Assembly: GCA_025356925.1 (NCBI GenBank)
Contig: JANXQE010000534.1
Span: forward strand, 1-5,907
DNA length: 5,907 nucleotides
Source of the DNA: Limisphaerales bacterium
GTDB lineage: Bacteria; Verrucomicrobiota; Verrucomicrobiia; Limisphaerales; UBA8199
Direction: 5' to 3'
Below are positions 1 to 5,593 of the stretch, piece after piece. The notes below the pieces were generated by a model. It searched no databases. It saw only the letters and a list, made by a program, of their open reading frames with translations, and was not told the DNA's origin. A program made the position numbers and the translations under genes. Each line of letters begins with the position of its first letter. Positions within the stretch are counted from its first letter, which is position 1.

Positions 1-1
1 C

Positions 2-301
2 GGCACCATTGGCCAGCCCGATGCGAGTGGCGCCATGACCGGCGGCACTTACTCGTTAACAGGCGGATTCTGGAGCATCATTAGCGTCTTGCAAACACCC
101 GGCGCACCGTTATTGACGATCACGCATTCCGGCAACCAGACCATCATCTCGTGGCCGACGTCGTTCACCGGTTGGACGCTTCAAACCAACAGCAATCTAA
201 GCGCTGGCACGTGGGGCGATTACGTCGGCACAATCGCTAACAACAGCGTGACTAATGCGGCGGCAAATGGGTACCTCATTTTCCGCTTAGCACATCCCTG
301 A
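2..301 (+). CDS. C-terminal part of a large secreted verrucomicrobial protein (5' end outside window)
   Basis: The reading frame is open from the left edge and ends at TGA 299-301, so the ATG at 35 is internal and the true start lies upstream. The first residues read GTIGQPDASGAM, then TGGTYSLTGGFWS, a signature I recognise from the C-termini of many long exported proteins (often repeat or beta-propeller proteins) in Verrucomicrobiota. It is followed by a roughly 60-residue module (LTITHSGNQTIISWPTS, a GWTLQTNSNL segment, and the ending YLIFRLAHP) that resembles a compact beta-sandwich and often closes such proteins. There is no PEP-CTERM tail and no C-terminal membrane helix, so this module may itself serve secretion or surface attachment; that is inference. 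The N-terminal domains cannot be seen, so the function is unknown. Confidence 0.85.
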   Translation, partial: GTIGQPDASGAMTGGTYSLTGGFWSIISVLQTPGAPLLTITHSGNQTIISWPTSFTGWTLQTNSNLSAGTWGDYVGTIANNSVTNAAANGYLIFRLAHP

Positions 302-302
302 C

Positions 303-333
303 CCGAGTCGCAAAGCGAGGCGGTCTCGGTTTT
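303..333 (+). terminator. Weak candidate terminator hairpin directly after the first gene
   Basis: CCGAG (303-307) can pair with CTCGG (325-329), and four T residues follow at 330-333. A small CGC/GCG hairpin (309-311 with 315-317) sits inside the loop. It begins two bases after the stop codon. The stem is only five base pairs and the T-run is short, so this is at best a weak terminator. The strong hairpin at 421-460 is more convincing. Confidence 0.3.
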
Positions 334-342
334 GTAGGCTAA

Positions 343-386
343 CCTTCCAGCCCTTATTCGGAAGGAGTAGGCACCTCGAGAATAAG
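343..386 (+). ncRNA. Possible H-type RNA pseudoknot in the 3' region of the first gene
   Basis: Two perfect inverted repeats interlock. CCTTCC (343-348) pairs with GGAAGG (360-365), and CTTATTC (353-359) pairs with GAATAAG (380-386). The first strand of stem 2 lies in the loop of stem 1 and abuts its second strand with no gap, giving stems of 6 and 7 bp with loops of 4 and 14 nt. That geometry permits a coaxially stacked H-type pseudoknot. It lies between the first gene's stop and the strong terminator at 421-460, so it would be in the same transcript or in a small independent RNA. I cannot match it to a known riboswitch or ncRNA family, and chance pairing is possible. Confidence 0.3.
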
Positions 387-420
387 CGGATTCCTCTCTA
401 ACCTTTTTAGGTCTGTCAAG

Positions 421-460
421 ACCAAGCCGATGAAAACATCGGCTTGGTTTTTTGTTTTTT
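421..460 (+). terminator. Strong rho-independent terminator
   Basis: ACCAAGCCGATG (421-432) pairs perfectly with CATCGGCTTGGT (437-448) around an AAAA loop, a 12-bp stem. The T-run 449-453, interrupted by one G, continues through 460. It lies about 120 bp after the first gene's stop codon, so it ends either a long 3' UTR or a short RNA made from 302-460. Confidence 0.92.
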
Positions 461-798
461 GAGGAGGTTGACTTACAAACCGAAGTTACTTCCGTTGGGT
501 AACATCACGCGTGGAAGCGATTTGCCAATTGTTACGTAATTATGTCCTTTTCAACTGGCAAGCGCTGCTTCAGAGGGAATTGTGCGAAGGAGCTGCTAAT
601 ATTAGCTGCGTCAAGCATGCTTGGCACGCCTGGGATCATGTCCCAAAACAACAGACTTATGACCGCATCTTTGTAGGAATCGTTTGCCGTTGCGTGCTGT
701 AATGTCGGTGAAGGTTGTTGCGTCGACGGTGGTGGTCTTGTGGCGTGCGACGCGCACATTTGGGCCGCGAGATAATCTAAAAAACTAGGAATGAGTTT
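461..798. other. Gene-free intergenic stretch with clustered palindromes
   Basis: I see no convincing gene here. A 63-codon frame (511-702, GTG start) and an opposing 75-codon frame (532-759, minus) overlap each other, lack a ribosome binding site I can recognise and resemble no family I know. The stretch contains three close palindromes: GCTAATATTAGC (595-606), CAAGCATGCTTG (612-623), and the hairpin TGGGA/TCCCA (631-645, 5-nt loop). The promoter of the 799 gene should lie in its right part. GATAAT at 771-776 is a possible -10 element, but I find no good -35 partner. Confidence 0.5.
787..790 (+). promoter_or_regulatory. Ribosome binding site of the 799 gene
   Basis: AGGA lies 8 nt before the ATG at 799. 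It supports that start over the in-frame ATGs at 826 and 835, which would also cut into the signal peptide. Confidence 0.6.
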
Positions 799-1344
799 AT
801 GAAGGTAAAAATATTTTCCCTCGGCATGCTAAAGATGTTTTCAATCGTGGCATCGGTGACGCTAGGCTCAGTTGCTGCGCGGGGGGCTGTTCTTATTGAA
901 ACCGTGAACGTCACGCCTTCAAGTTCCGGAATCTCGAGCACGATCACCTTCAATATTCCTCAATTCGACCCAAGCCTTGGAACGTTGAACGGCGTTGATT
1001 TGATCCTGACACCTACGTTCGGAGACTTTGGGTCCGCGGCCTTCAATCTTTCGTCATCGCCTCAACAAGTTCTCGGCTTTACCGTCGGCGCTCCCATGTC
1101 CGGATCCCTTGGAGGTGCGCTCGGATTGAACGCGTCGTGGACAACTAGCCAAAATCTAACATCCCCAAACTATACCGCCAGTGCGGGGCCAAGTGTTATT
1201 ACCGATGGGCCGCCACTGCCTTTCACTTTCGTTACCACGCTCTCGTCTGTTGTGGTTGGCCCTGGCGGATTTACAGGCTTAGGTGGATATAATTTAGTCC
1301 TCAGCGGATCTGGGCGTAGCAACTTCATCGGGAAGTGGACCTAA
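799..1344 (+). CDS. PEP-CTERM family exported protein, prematurely ended by a frameshift
   Basis: This 181-residue ORF begins with a signal peptide: Lys-rich start (MKVK), hydrophobic core around residues 11-26, and a likely cleavage near ARGA at 27-30. The rest is a Ser/Thr/Gly/Pro-rich, beta-strand-rich secreted domain without Cys, which I cannot assign to an enzyme family. The ORF stops at TAA 1342-1344. The PEP-CTERM anchor that such proteins end with follows in the +1 frame and ends at 1489. Dropping one G from GGG 1312-1314 joins the two parts into a plausible 229-residue protein, close to the 234 residues of the intact PEP-CTERM gene nearby. As written, the product would lack its sorting signal and last nine native-frame residues (RSNFIGKWT replaces the natural continuation). 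This is either a sequencing error, a recent mutation or, less likely, a recoding site. The biological role is unknown, though proteins of this class are associated with exopolysaccharide or biofilm. Confidence 0.82.
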   Translation: MKVKIFSLGMLKMFSIVASVTLGSVAARGAVLIETVNVTPSSSGISSTITFNIPQFDPSLGTLNGVDLILTPTFGDFGSAAFNLSSSPQQVLGFTVGAPMSGSLGGALGLNASWTTSQNLTSPNYTASAGPSVITDGPPLPFTFVTTLSSVVVGPGGFTGLGGYNLVLSGSGRSNFIGKWT

Positions 1345-1489
1345 CCTCGCTTGTGGTTGGTACGGCAATGTCGGTGGAACCTTGGAAGTCGATTTCAACT
1401 ACGCCGCCGCTCCCGAGCCATCCACCTATTTCGCTGGCCTCAGCGCATTAGGGATGCTTGGATTATTTGGCTGGAGAAACCGCAAGTAG
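1316..1489 (+). pseudogene. Frame-displaced PEP-CTERM sorting tail of the preceding gene
   Basis: In the frame ending at TAG 1487-1489 the sequence reads VATSSGSGPNLACGW, then NVGGTLEVDFNYAAAPEPS, then a hydrophobic helix (YFAGLSALGMLGLFGW) and a basic end (RNRK). This is a textbook PEP-CTERM domain: the Pro-Glu-Pro motif, one transmembrane helix and a terminal Arg/Lys cluster. It has no start codon or ribosome binding site of its own, and its frame is +1 relative to the ORF at 799-1344. It is therefore the separated C-terminus of that gene. In the family, the motif is cleaved by an exosortase (EpsH/XrtA-type) in the inner membrane; none is encoded in this window. Confidence 0.85.
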
Positions 1490-1510
1490 GGTTTTGCAGG
1501 AAAATCACGC

Positions 1511-1538
1511 AAAGCCGCCCGAGAGAGGCGGCTTTTTT
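1511..1538 (+). terminator. Rho-independent terminator of the frameshifted PEP-CTERM gene
   Basis: AAAGCCGCC (1511-1519) pairs with GGCGGCTTT (1527-1535) around a 7-nt loop, followed by T through 1538. It starts 22 bp after the TAG of the displaced PEP-CTERM tail, not after the early TAA at 1344. That supports 1489 as the ancestral end of the gene. With A-runs on its other side it could also act weakly on transcripts of the convergent gene. Confidence 0.9.
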
Positions 1539-1617
1539 ATTGTTGTCCGCCCAACCCGGGGTCGTGAATTGCACTAATTGCTGAAAACTCCGGATTCGGC
1601 AGGGCGAAAACAGAGAA

Positions 1618-2322
1618 CTAAACTGCTGACCTGCCAGCCCGACGCAGGCCCGCTAAGAGCAGGAAGCCCAGCGCGCAACACCCGGCCCCGATGGTTCCAG
1701 GTTCGGGAACGGCGGCTGTGGCCAACGTAAACGATGCGTTAACCGCACTGGACAGAGTGGTCTGAGTGAAGGCCATGCTGATGGAGCCCGGGACGGAGGA
1801 GCCGTTCGCGTCGAAGAGCGTACCCGTACCATAAAGAATCAAACTAAGGGGGTCACTCGAAGTCCGGAGTAGCTCCTCCAAATCGAACCTGTAAGTGTCA
1901 AACGGAGTCGTGAGGATCAAAAAATCGCCAAGGCCGACCGCGGAGTAGCTCCCCCCGATCGCTGATAGATCCAGCACTGGTGGATTTAATTGATGGATGT
2001 TTATGTTGCCAAGCGACAGCAAGGGAATCGAATTGGCCCCCGAGTAAAAGTAATTGGGATTTCCGTTGTAAAATTGCGGCACGGTGTTGACGAATCCGCT
2101 CGCCGTCGGCAGCGCCACAGAGTTGGCCGGCAGGGTCACCGAAGTGGCATGTTCCAGATCTAACCCGGTGTAAGTAATGTCGCCAATTGGAACGAACCCG
2201 AAGGTGCCCACGTCAACTGCGGCCTTTGCCGGAAAGCAAGTTGTGGCCGCCATGAATACACTGAACAGCGGCGCCGTTATCGAGCGCAAGATTCCAAATT
2301 GAGTCATGTTCGGCCAACGCAT
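1618..2322 (-). CDS. PEP-CTERM sorting domain-containing exported protein
   Basis: This intact gene encodes 234 residues. The N-terminus is a signal peptide with Arg at position 13, a hydrophobic stretch at about 14-30 and a likely cleavage after PAKA near residue 34. A central domain of beta-strand character (about 36-200) is rich in Gly, Ser, Leu and Asn and has no catalytic motif I recognise. The C-terminus is a clear PEP-CTERM domain: Pro-Glu-Pro at 206-208, a hydrophobic helix at about 211-226 (GAGCCALGFLLLAGL) and an Arg-rich end (RRAGR). Such proteins are exported, held in the inner membrane by the helix and processed by an exosortase. The start at 2322 is favoured by GAGGGG six bases upstream; the next ATG (residue 6) has no comparable site. 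The gene converges on the other PEP-CTERM gene, but the two share little beyond the tail. The specific function is unknown. Confidence 0.88.
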   Translation of the reverse strand: MRWPNMTQFGILRSITAPLFSVFMAATTCFPAKAAVDVGTFGFVPIGDITYTGLDLEHATSVTLPANSVALPTASGFVNTVPQFYNGNPNYFYSGANSIPLLSLGNINIHQLNPPVLDLSAIGGSYSAVGLGDFLILTTPFDTYRFDLEELLRTSSDPLSLILYGTGTLFDANGSSVPGSISMAFTQTTLSSAVNASFTLATAAVPEPGTIGAGCCALGFLLLAGLRRAGRSAV

Positions 2323-2328
2323 TTACAG

Positions 2329-2334
2329 CCCCTC
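2329..2334 (-). promoter_or_regulatory. Ribosome binding site of the minus-strand PEP-CTERM gene
   Basis: On the minus strand GAGGGG stands 6 nt before the ATG at 2322. It is the best Shine-Dalgarno-like site near this start and fixes the choice over the internal ATG five codons later. Confidence 0.6.
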
Positions 2335-2707
2335 GCGGCGCAAGTCGTCTGACTCTGCGCCGAGGTGAACTTCACACCAATCCGCACTCTCGGACGCCAA
2401 TCGTGCCGCACAGTTCGTCACCGAGTGTATTCTACAGAGTTGCTCCTTCAGTATCATGCACTACGCTGTAGAACTTGCCAATACATCCCGAGGACATTCG
2501 TGATAACAATTAGGACACACTCGTCTGTGGCGGCGGTCCTTGAGTCAACGCGTCCTTCCGCGGCGCGACCAGCAACTGCCGACGGAACAGTAAGGAAAAT
2601 AACAGCCGTCTTCAGACAAGACTGCATCGAGATGTGAAAACCTCATGCAAGGTTAGGTTGGCCGATCCGCACACGGCAGCGGCACTGTTCCCGCCACGCT
2701 CGCCCGG
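2335..2707. other. Gene-free stretch between two minus-strand genes
   Basis: It should hold the 3' UTR of the phosphodiesterase gene on its right and the promoter of the PEP-CTERM gene on its left. A 90-codon plus-strand frame (2365-2637, GTG start) has no ribosome binding site. Its Arg/Thr-rich product looks like random translation, so I do not call it. Small symmetric sites are GTGAA-C-TTCAC (2365-2375), GTCTT/AAGAC (2608-2622) and AACCT/AGGTT (2639-2654). Read on the minus strand, the last is followed by TTTT and could be a weak terminator for the phosphodiesterase gene. No strong terminator is visible. Confidence 0.5.
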
Positions 2708-4393
2708 CTATTTGAGCCGGCATTCGCCATTGCCTTCGTCGTAATAGGTCGCGTTGCCCACCTCGGTAACTTTGAGGTATTGGTGCCACGCCAGGAAGCC
2801 GAGGTCTCGGCTCGCTTCGAGCGTTTTCTTGACCGGTTTGACAGTCGCTGGATCTCCATACGTCATCGCCTCGGATAGAACGCGTCCGTCCATGGGACTG
2901 GGCGACTCCACGCCCAGGATCGAGAGTGCCGTGGGCGCGATATCGATGTTCCCGCTCGGCAGTTCGCTAACGAACCCCTTCTTGAAATCGGGCCCGGAGG
3001 CGATCAACGTGTTGTGTAAATCGAAGCTGCTCAGCGAGGAGTGTGTTCCCAGTCCCCGTTTGCCTTCGGTTGAGGTGATCATTCCCGCGGCGCCAAACTC
3101 ATTTTTCTCCGAGGTCCACCGCATTGACACGAGCACATCCGGCGCACCGTTGGTGGCAGCCACGTGCGCTTGGGCGAGGGAAAATGTGCCGTCGATAGGA
3201 AACGGCGAAAAAATCACGCCGGCGAAATCGGTTGCCTGAAGGTAAGCTACAAGTCGCCGGATCACCGGCTCGTCATGGTCGAACACATAGAAGGATATGC
3301 TGCCACCGAGACTAACCACCATGACGTCCCCCGCCTCGGGATTCTGAAATTGTTTTCCGGCAACGAATTTTGCCGATTTCAAAGACCCGATGATATCAGG
3401 CGCCCGGTCAATGGTGGAGAAACCGTGGTCGGAGACCACGAATACGTCTGTGGTTTCAAGGATGCCTTTGTCTTCGAGCGCCTTCAAGACGACCGCGAGG
3501 TTTTTGTCACTGCTCTCGATAGCGGCAACCGCGTCCTCGGAGCCGACGCCGGCAGCGTGTTGAGAGGCATCTGGCTCGCTTAGCCAAAGCAGGGAATATT
3601 TGGGAATCCCTTTCTTCCAGAGCCCGCGCGTGAGCGCCTTGGTGGTCCACGAGTCGGGTGATCCGGGAGACTCTGGAATCCGTTTCGGAGCCTTGGCCTT
3701 GCCCGAGCCGGGCAGGGTGGCATCCTCCACGGGAGCTGGCGAATTAGTGGAGGAGGCATCTGGAGAGCCGGTCGGTTGAGCTGCGGGGAACGGGCCGATG
3801 TCCGGAGACTTGGTGAGGGTCTCCAACGCGGAACGTGGCAGCGTCTGGCCCCGGAACAAGGTCACGGACTCCTGCTGCGCTTGAGAACCACCCTTGGCGG
3901 CCCGGTCATGCAGGAAGGCAACCGGTTTCGAGCCTGCGATCACCGTCGAAATGCCAGCCTGCTGCAAAATTTCGGCCACCGTGGCCGCCTGCAGATAGTG
4001 ACCGTGGGTCAACATGTCCCCGCGACGAACGGCGTCCAGGTTTTCCGTGTTATAGGAACTGAGCCAACTCAGTTCTGGGCGATATTCGTTGTTCGCCATG
4101 ACCCCGCTATGCTCCGGGTGCATGCCGGTAGCCAGGGCCGTGCCGTTCACTTCGGTTGAGGTTACGTAAGCCGAATGGTGGTGTTTGAAGAAGGTTCCTT
4201 TCAGGGCCAGTTCGTACAATGTGGGGGTGTACTGCGGCGAAATAAAATCCGGACGCATTCCGTCCCAGACCACCACCACGACATGCTCAGCGTGGCCACG
4301 CGCCTCAGCCCTCTCGGGGCGGGCGATCCAAAGCGCCGAAACCATAAACACAAGAACAAGCCTGGCATTCCCACTCCAATCGACGTTAGTCAT
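2708..4393 (-). CDS. Secreted type I phosphodiesterase/nucleotide pyrophosphatase-like protein (alkaline phosphatase superfamily)
   Basis: The 561-residue product belongs to the alkaline phosphatase superfamily, nearest the NPP/phosphodiesterase branch (Pfam Phosphodiest). A signal peptide occupies about 1-31 (hydrophobic LVLVFMVSALWIA, cleavage near RAEA). Candidate two-metal-site residues appear in the family order: Asp44 in VVVVVWDGMRPD, the Thr85 nucleophile in NGTALATGMHPEHSG, Asp275 and His279 in WLSEPDASQH, Asp322-His323 in VVSDHGF, and His451 in GTHSS. The D-x3-H and adjacent D-H spacings match family members. Enzymes of this family hydrolyse phosphodiester or phosphomonoester bonds with two metal ions, usually Zn. 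The substrate here is unknown, and activity outside the cytoplasmic membrane is inferred from the signal peptide. Residues about 204-247 form a Pro/Ser/Lys-rich linker that looks inserted between two conserved blocks. The start at 4393 is chosen because AGGA lies 9 nt upstream and the signal peptide then begins properly. The frame is open to an ATG at 4441, which has no ribosome binding site. The gene is divergent from the AraC-type regulator. Confidence 0.9.
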   Translation of the reverse strand: MTNVDWSGNARLVLVFMVSALWIARPERAEARGHAEHVVVVVWDGMRPDFISPQYTPTLYELALKGTFFKHHHSAYVTSTEVNGTALATGMHPEHSGVMANNEYRPELSWLSSYNTENLDAVRRGDMLTHGHYLQAATVAEILQQAGISTVIAGSKPVAFLHDRAAKGGSQAQQESVTLFRGQTLPRSALETLTKSPDIGPFPAAQPTGSPDASSTNSPAPVEDATLPGSGKAKAPKRIPESPGSPDSWTTKALTRGLWKKGIPKYSLLWLSEPDASQHAAGVGSEDAVAAIESSDKNLAVVLKALEDKGILETTDVFVVSDHGFSTIDRAPDIIGSLKSAKFVAGKQFQNPEAGDVMVVSLGGSISFYVFDHDEPVIRRLVAYLQATDFAGVIFSPFPIDGTFSLAQAHVAATNGAPDVLVSMRWTSEKNEFGAAGMITSTEGKRGLGTHSSLSSFDLHNTLIASGPDFKKGFVSELPSGNIDIAPTALSILGVESPSPMDGRVLSEAMTYGDPATVKPVKKTLEASRDLGFLAWHQYLKVTEVGNATYYDEGNGECRLK

Positions 4394-4402
4394 AGACCGA
4401 TA

Positions 4403-4406
4403 TCCT
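4403..4406 (-). promoter_or_regulatory. Ribosome binding site deciding the phosphodiesterase start
   Basis: AGGA on the minus strand lies 9 nt before the ATG at 4393. No similar site precedes the upstream in-frame ATG at 4441, so the shorter product is preferred. Confidence 0.5.
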
Positions 4407-4446
4407 AAGCTCAAACACGCCGCTCCTTGGGTTACGTCCATGTGTC

Positions 4447-4452
4447 ATTTTA
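4447..4452 (-). promoter_or_regulatory. Candidate -10 element for the phosphodiesterase gene
   Basis: TAAAAT on the minus strand is one base from the TATAAT consensus. The hexamer 17 bp upstream (GTGAGC) matches TTGACA at only three positions, so any promoter here would be weak or activator-dependent. Transcription would begin near 4440, just inside or downstream of the ATG at 4441, which again favours the start at 4393. Confidence 0.3.
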
Positions 4453-4545
4453 GCGACGAAGGCGCGAGTGCTCACGGGTGGCAGATGGGCAAGCTTGCTC
4501 CATAGCTTGACCGATGAGCTTCGGTTCACCTGCCCGGCCCGAGAT

Positions 4546-4575
4546 TGTCATGGAGATGTTTCGTCAGTGTCATGG
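4546..4575 (+). promoter_or_regulatory. Candidate AraC-type operator: direct repeat TGTCATGG at 22-bp spacing
   Basis: TGTCATGG occurs at 4546-4553 and again at 4568-4575, so the repeats begin 22 bp apart, about two helical turns. AraC-family proteins have two DNA-binding helix-turn-helix units and commonly bind direct repeats about 21 bp apart. The site is in the divergent control region, 48 bp before the regulator's ATG and about 150 bp from the phosphodiesterase start. A partial third copy, TGTCAT, lies at 4443-4448. Binding by the adjacent regulator is inference. Confidence 0.4.
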
Positions 4576-4622
4576 GTTCGTAACACGGAGCTGCCCAAAA
4601 TCAGGATGCGGAAAACGACCGC

Positions 4623-5450
4623 ATGAAGCTTCCGCCGCATCTACGTATCCAGGAAATCGCGCTGGCCCCCGGGCAGGAATGGGTTGACAAAACCGATTCC
4701 TGGCGTTTTCTACGCCTGAGCGTCGGCGGTGCTTATTGGTTGGACCCCGCTCAGCCGCGGTCCTTAGAACCGGGCGAGTTGCTGGTGGTCGCACCCGGGG
4801 TGTACACGGTCATTCGGGCGAGCCAGCTCAGCGATGCGTTGCTGCATGGGTTTCTCTTCAAGTCTGAGCTGCTGTGCGGCCTCCTCACACTGGATGAGCG
4901 CTATTTCTTTGAGAGCCGCCGTCCCGACGCCATCGAGCGCGTCCACTTCTTTCCGTCCACACATCCGCTGGCCCGGCGTTTGGGCGTGCTGGTGGACGCA
5001 GGAGTGCCACAGGCCAATTTGTTGCAGCGCGCGGAAGTGCTCTGCCTGGCAGCTCGCTTTTTCGCGCGGACTATACCGACGTCGCCGACGCCTGCCAAAC
5101 CCAGTTCCACGGTTCAGGATCGATTCCAGCAGATTATGTCACAGATGCCTGACATGGAGTTTATTGAGCACACCACCGAACAATTGGCCCAATTGTGCGA
5201 TTGCAGCCCGCGGCATTTCAACCGGCTCTTCCGAGGCCGATTTGGGAAGTCGCTCCGTGTGCGCCAGACTGAACTGCGCCTGCTGAAAGCTTGTCGGGTG
5301 CTGGAGAGTTCGGACGAAAAAATCTCCCAAGTCGCCCGGGATTGCGGTTACACGAGCCTCAGCCTCTTCAATTCATTGTTCAAGAGGCATCTCGGAATGG
5401 GTCCTTCGGAGTTCCGTCAACAGGGAGCGCAAAAGCCGGGGAATCCTTAA
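4623..5450 (+). CDS. AraC family transcriptional regulator
   Basis: The 275-residue protein has the usual AraC/XylS layout and length. Residues about 1-150 form a cupin-like sensor domain with short beta strands, including a turn like GELLVVAPGVYTVIRAS. A Pro/Ser/Thr-rich linker at about 150-163 follows. The C-terminal DNA-binding domain (about 167-267) has two helix-turn-helix units: TTEQLAQLCDCSPRHFNRLF at 184-203, and ISQVARDCGYTSLSLFNSLF at 234-253. The latter holds the conserved A-x2-C/V-G-Y/F-x4-F-x3-F-K pattern, then G-x2-P-S-E-F-R at 258-265. The ligand cannot be predicted. Divergence from the phosphodiesterase gene makes that gene a plausible target. The start is the first ATG in frame. 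The ribosome binding site is poor (CGGA about 11 nt upstream), which suggests weak translation or an alternative start. Confidence 0.92.
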   Translation: MKLPPHLRIQEIALAPGQEWVDKTDSWRFLRLSVGGAYWLDPAQPRSLEPGELLVVAPGVYTVIRASQLSDALLHGFLFKSELLCGLLTLDERYFFESRRPDAIERVHFFPSTHPLARRLGVLVDAGVPQANLLQRAEVLCLAARFFARTIPTSPTPAKPSSTVQDRFQQIMSQMPDMEFIEHTTEQLAQLCDCSPRHFNRLFRGRFGKSLRVRQTELRLLKACRVLESSDEKISQVARDCGYTSLSLFNSLFKRHLGMGPSEFRQQGAQKPGNP

Positions 5451-5498
5451 AGCCTAAAGTGTTGTCACCATTACCGTTCACGGACAATTGATCTCGTT

Positions 5499-5518
5499 TT
5501 GTGACACGATCGTCACAA
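5499..5518. promoter_or_regulatory. 20-bp inverted repeat, candidate operator upstream of the ExbB-like gene
   Basis: TTGTGAC (5499-5505) and GTCACAA (5512-5518) are perfect inverted arms around a 6-bp spacer, itself near-symmetric. The half-sites resemble those of CRP/FNR-type regulators, but TGTGA and TCACA are separated by 8 bp instead of the canonical 6. The site is 75 bp before the ExbB-like start, a plausible operator position. No run of T follows on either strand, so it is not a terminator. Confidence 0.4.
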
Positions 5519-5593
5519 CTTCGCCATCTGAAATTCACATTCCGTAACTTCCGTCCACCTTGAGTATCGGTCATACTGTTGGGGGTATCGATT

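Noticed and set aside
461..470. GAGGAGG followed by TTG directly after the first terminator, resembling a ribosome binding site with a start
   Set aside because: The TTG touches the GAGGAGG with no spacing, and the frame ends after 23 codons. TTGACT could be a -35 box, but no -10 hexamer lies 16-18 bp downstream.
511..702. 63-codon plus-strand frame (GTG start) between the first terminator and the PEP-CTERM gene
   Set aside because: It has no ribosome binding site, an unusual Cys/Trp/His-rich composition, no family resemblance, and overlaps palindromes and an opposing frame. It is most likely chance.
1351..1584. 77-codon plus-strand frame after the early stop of the frameshifted gene
   Set aside because: It overlaps the clearly coding PEP-CTERM tail in another frame and runs through the terminator at 1511-1538.
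2501..2515. GATAACAATTAG resembling part of the lac operator
   Set aside because: Only one half matches, there is no symmetric partner and no LacI-type gene nearby, so it is coincidence.
2365..2637. 90-codon plus-strand frame between the minus-strand genes
   Set aside because: It has a GTG start without a Shine-Dalgarno site. The Arg/Thr-rich product lacks domain character, and the frame lies where the divergent gene's promoter should be.
2754..4159. Several long plus-strand frames opposite the phosphodiesterase gene (for example 2754-3239, 3164-3583, 3776-4159)
   Set aside because: They are antisense shadows of a strongly supported gene, with no starts or domains of their own.
4492..4521. 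Three copies of AGCTT at 12-13 bp spacing in the divergent control region
   Set aside because: The motif is only five bases and the flanks differ, so it is too weak to call a repeat array. The TGTCATGG pair is the stronger signal.
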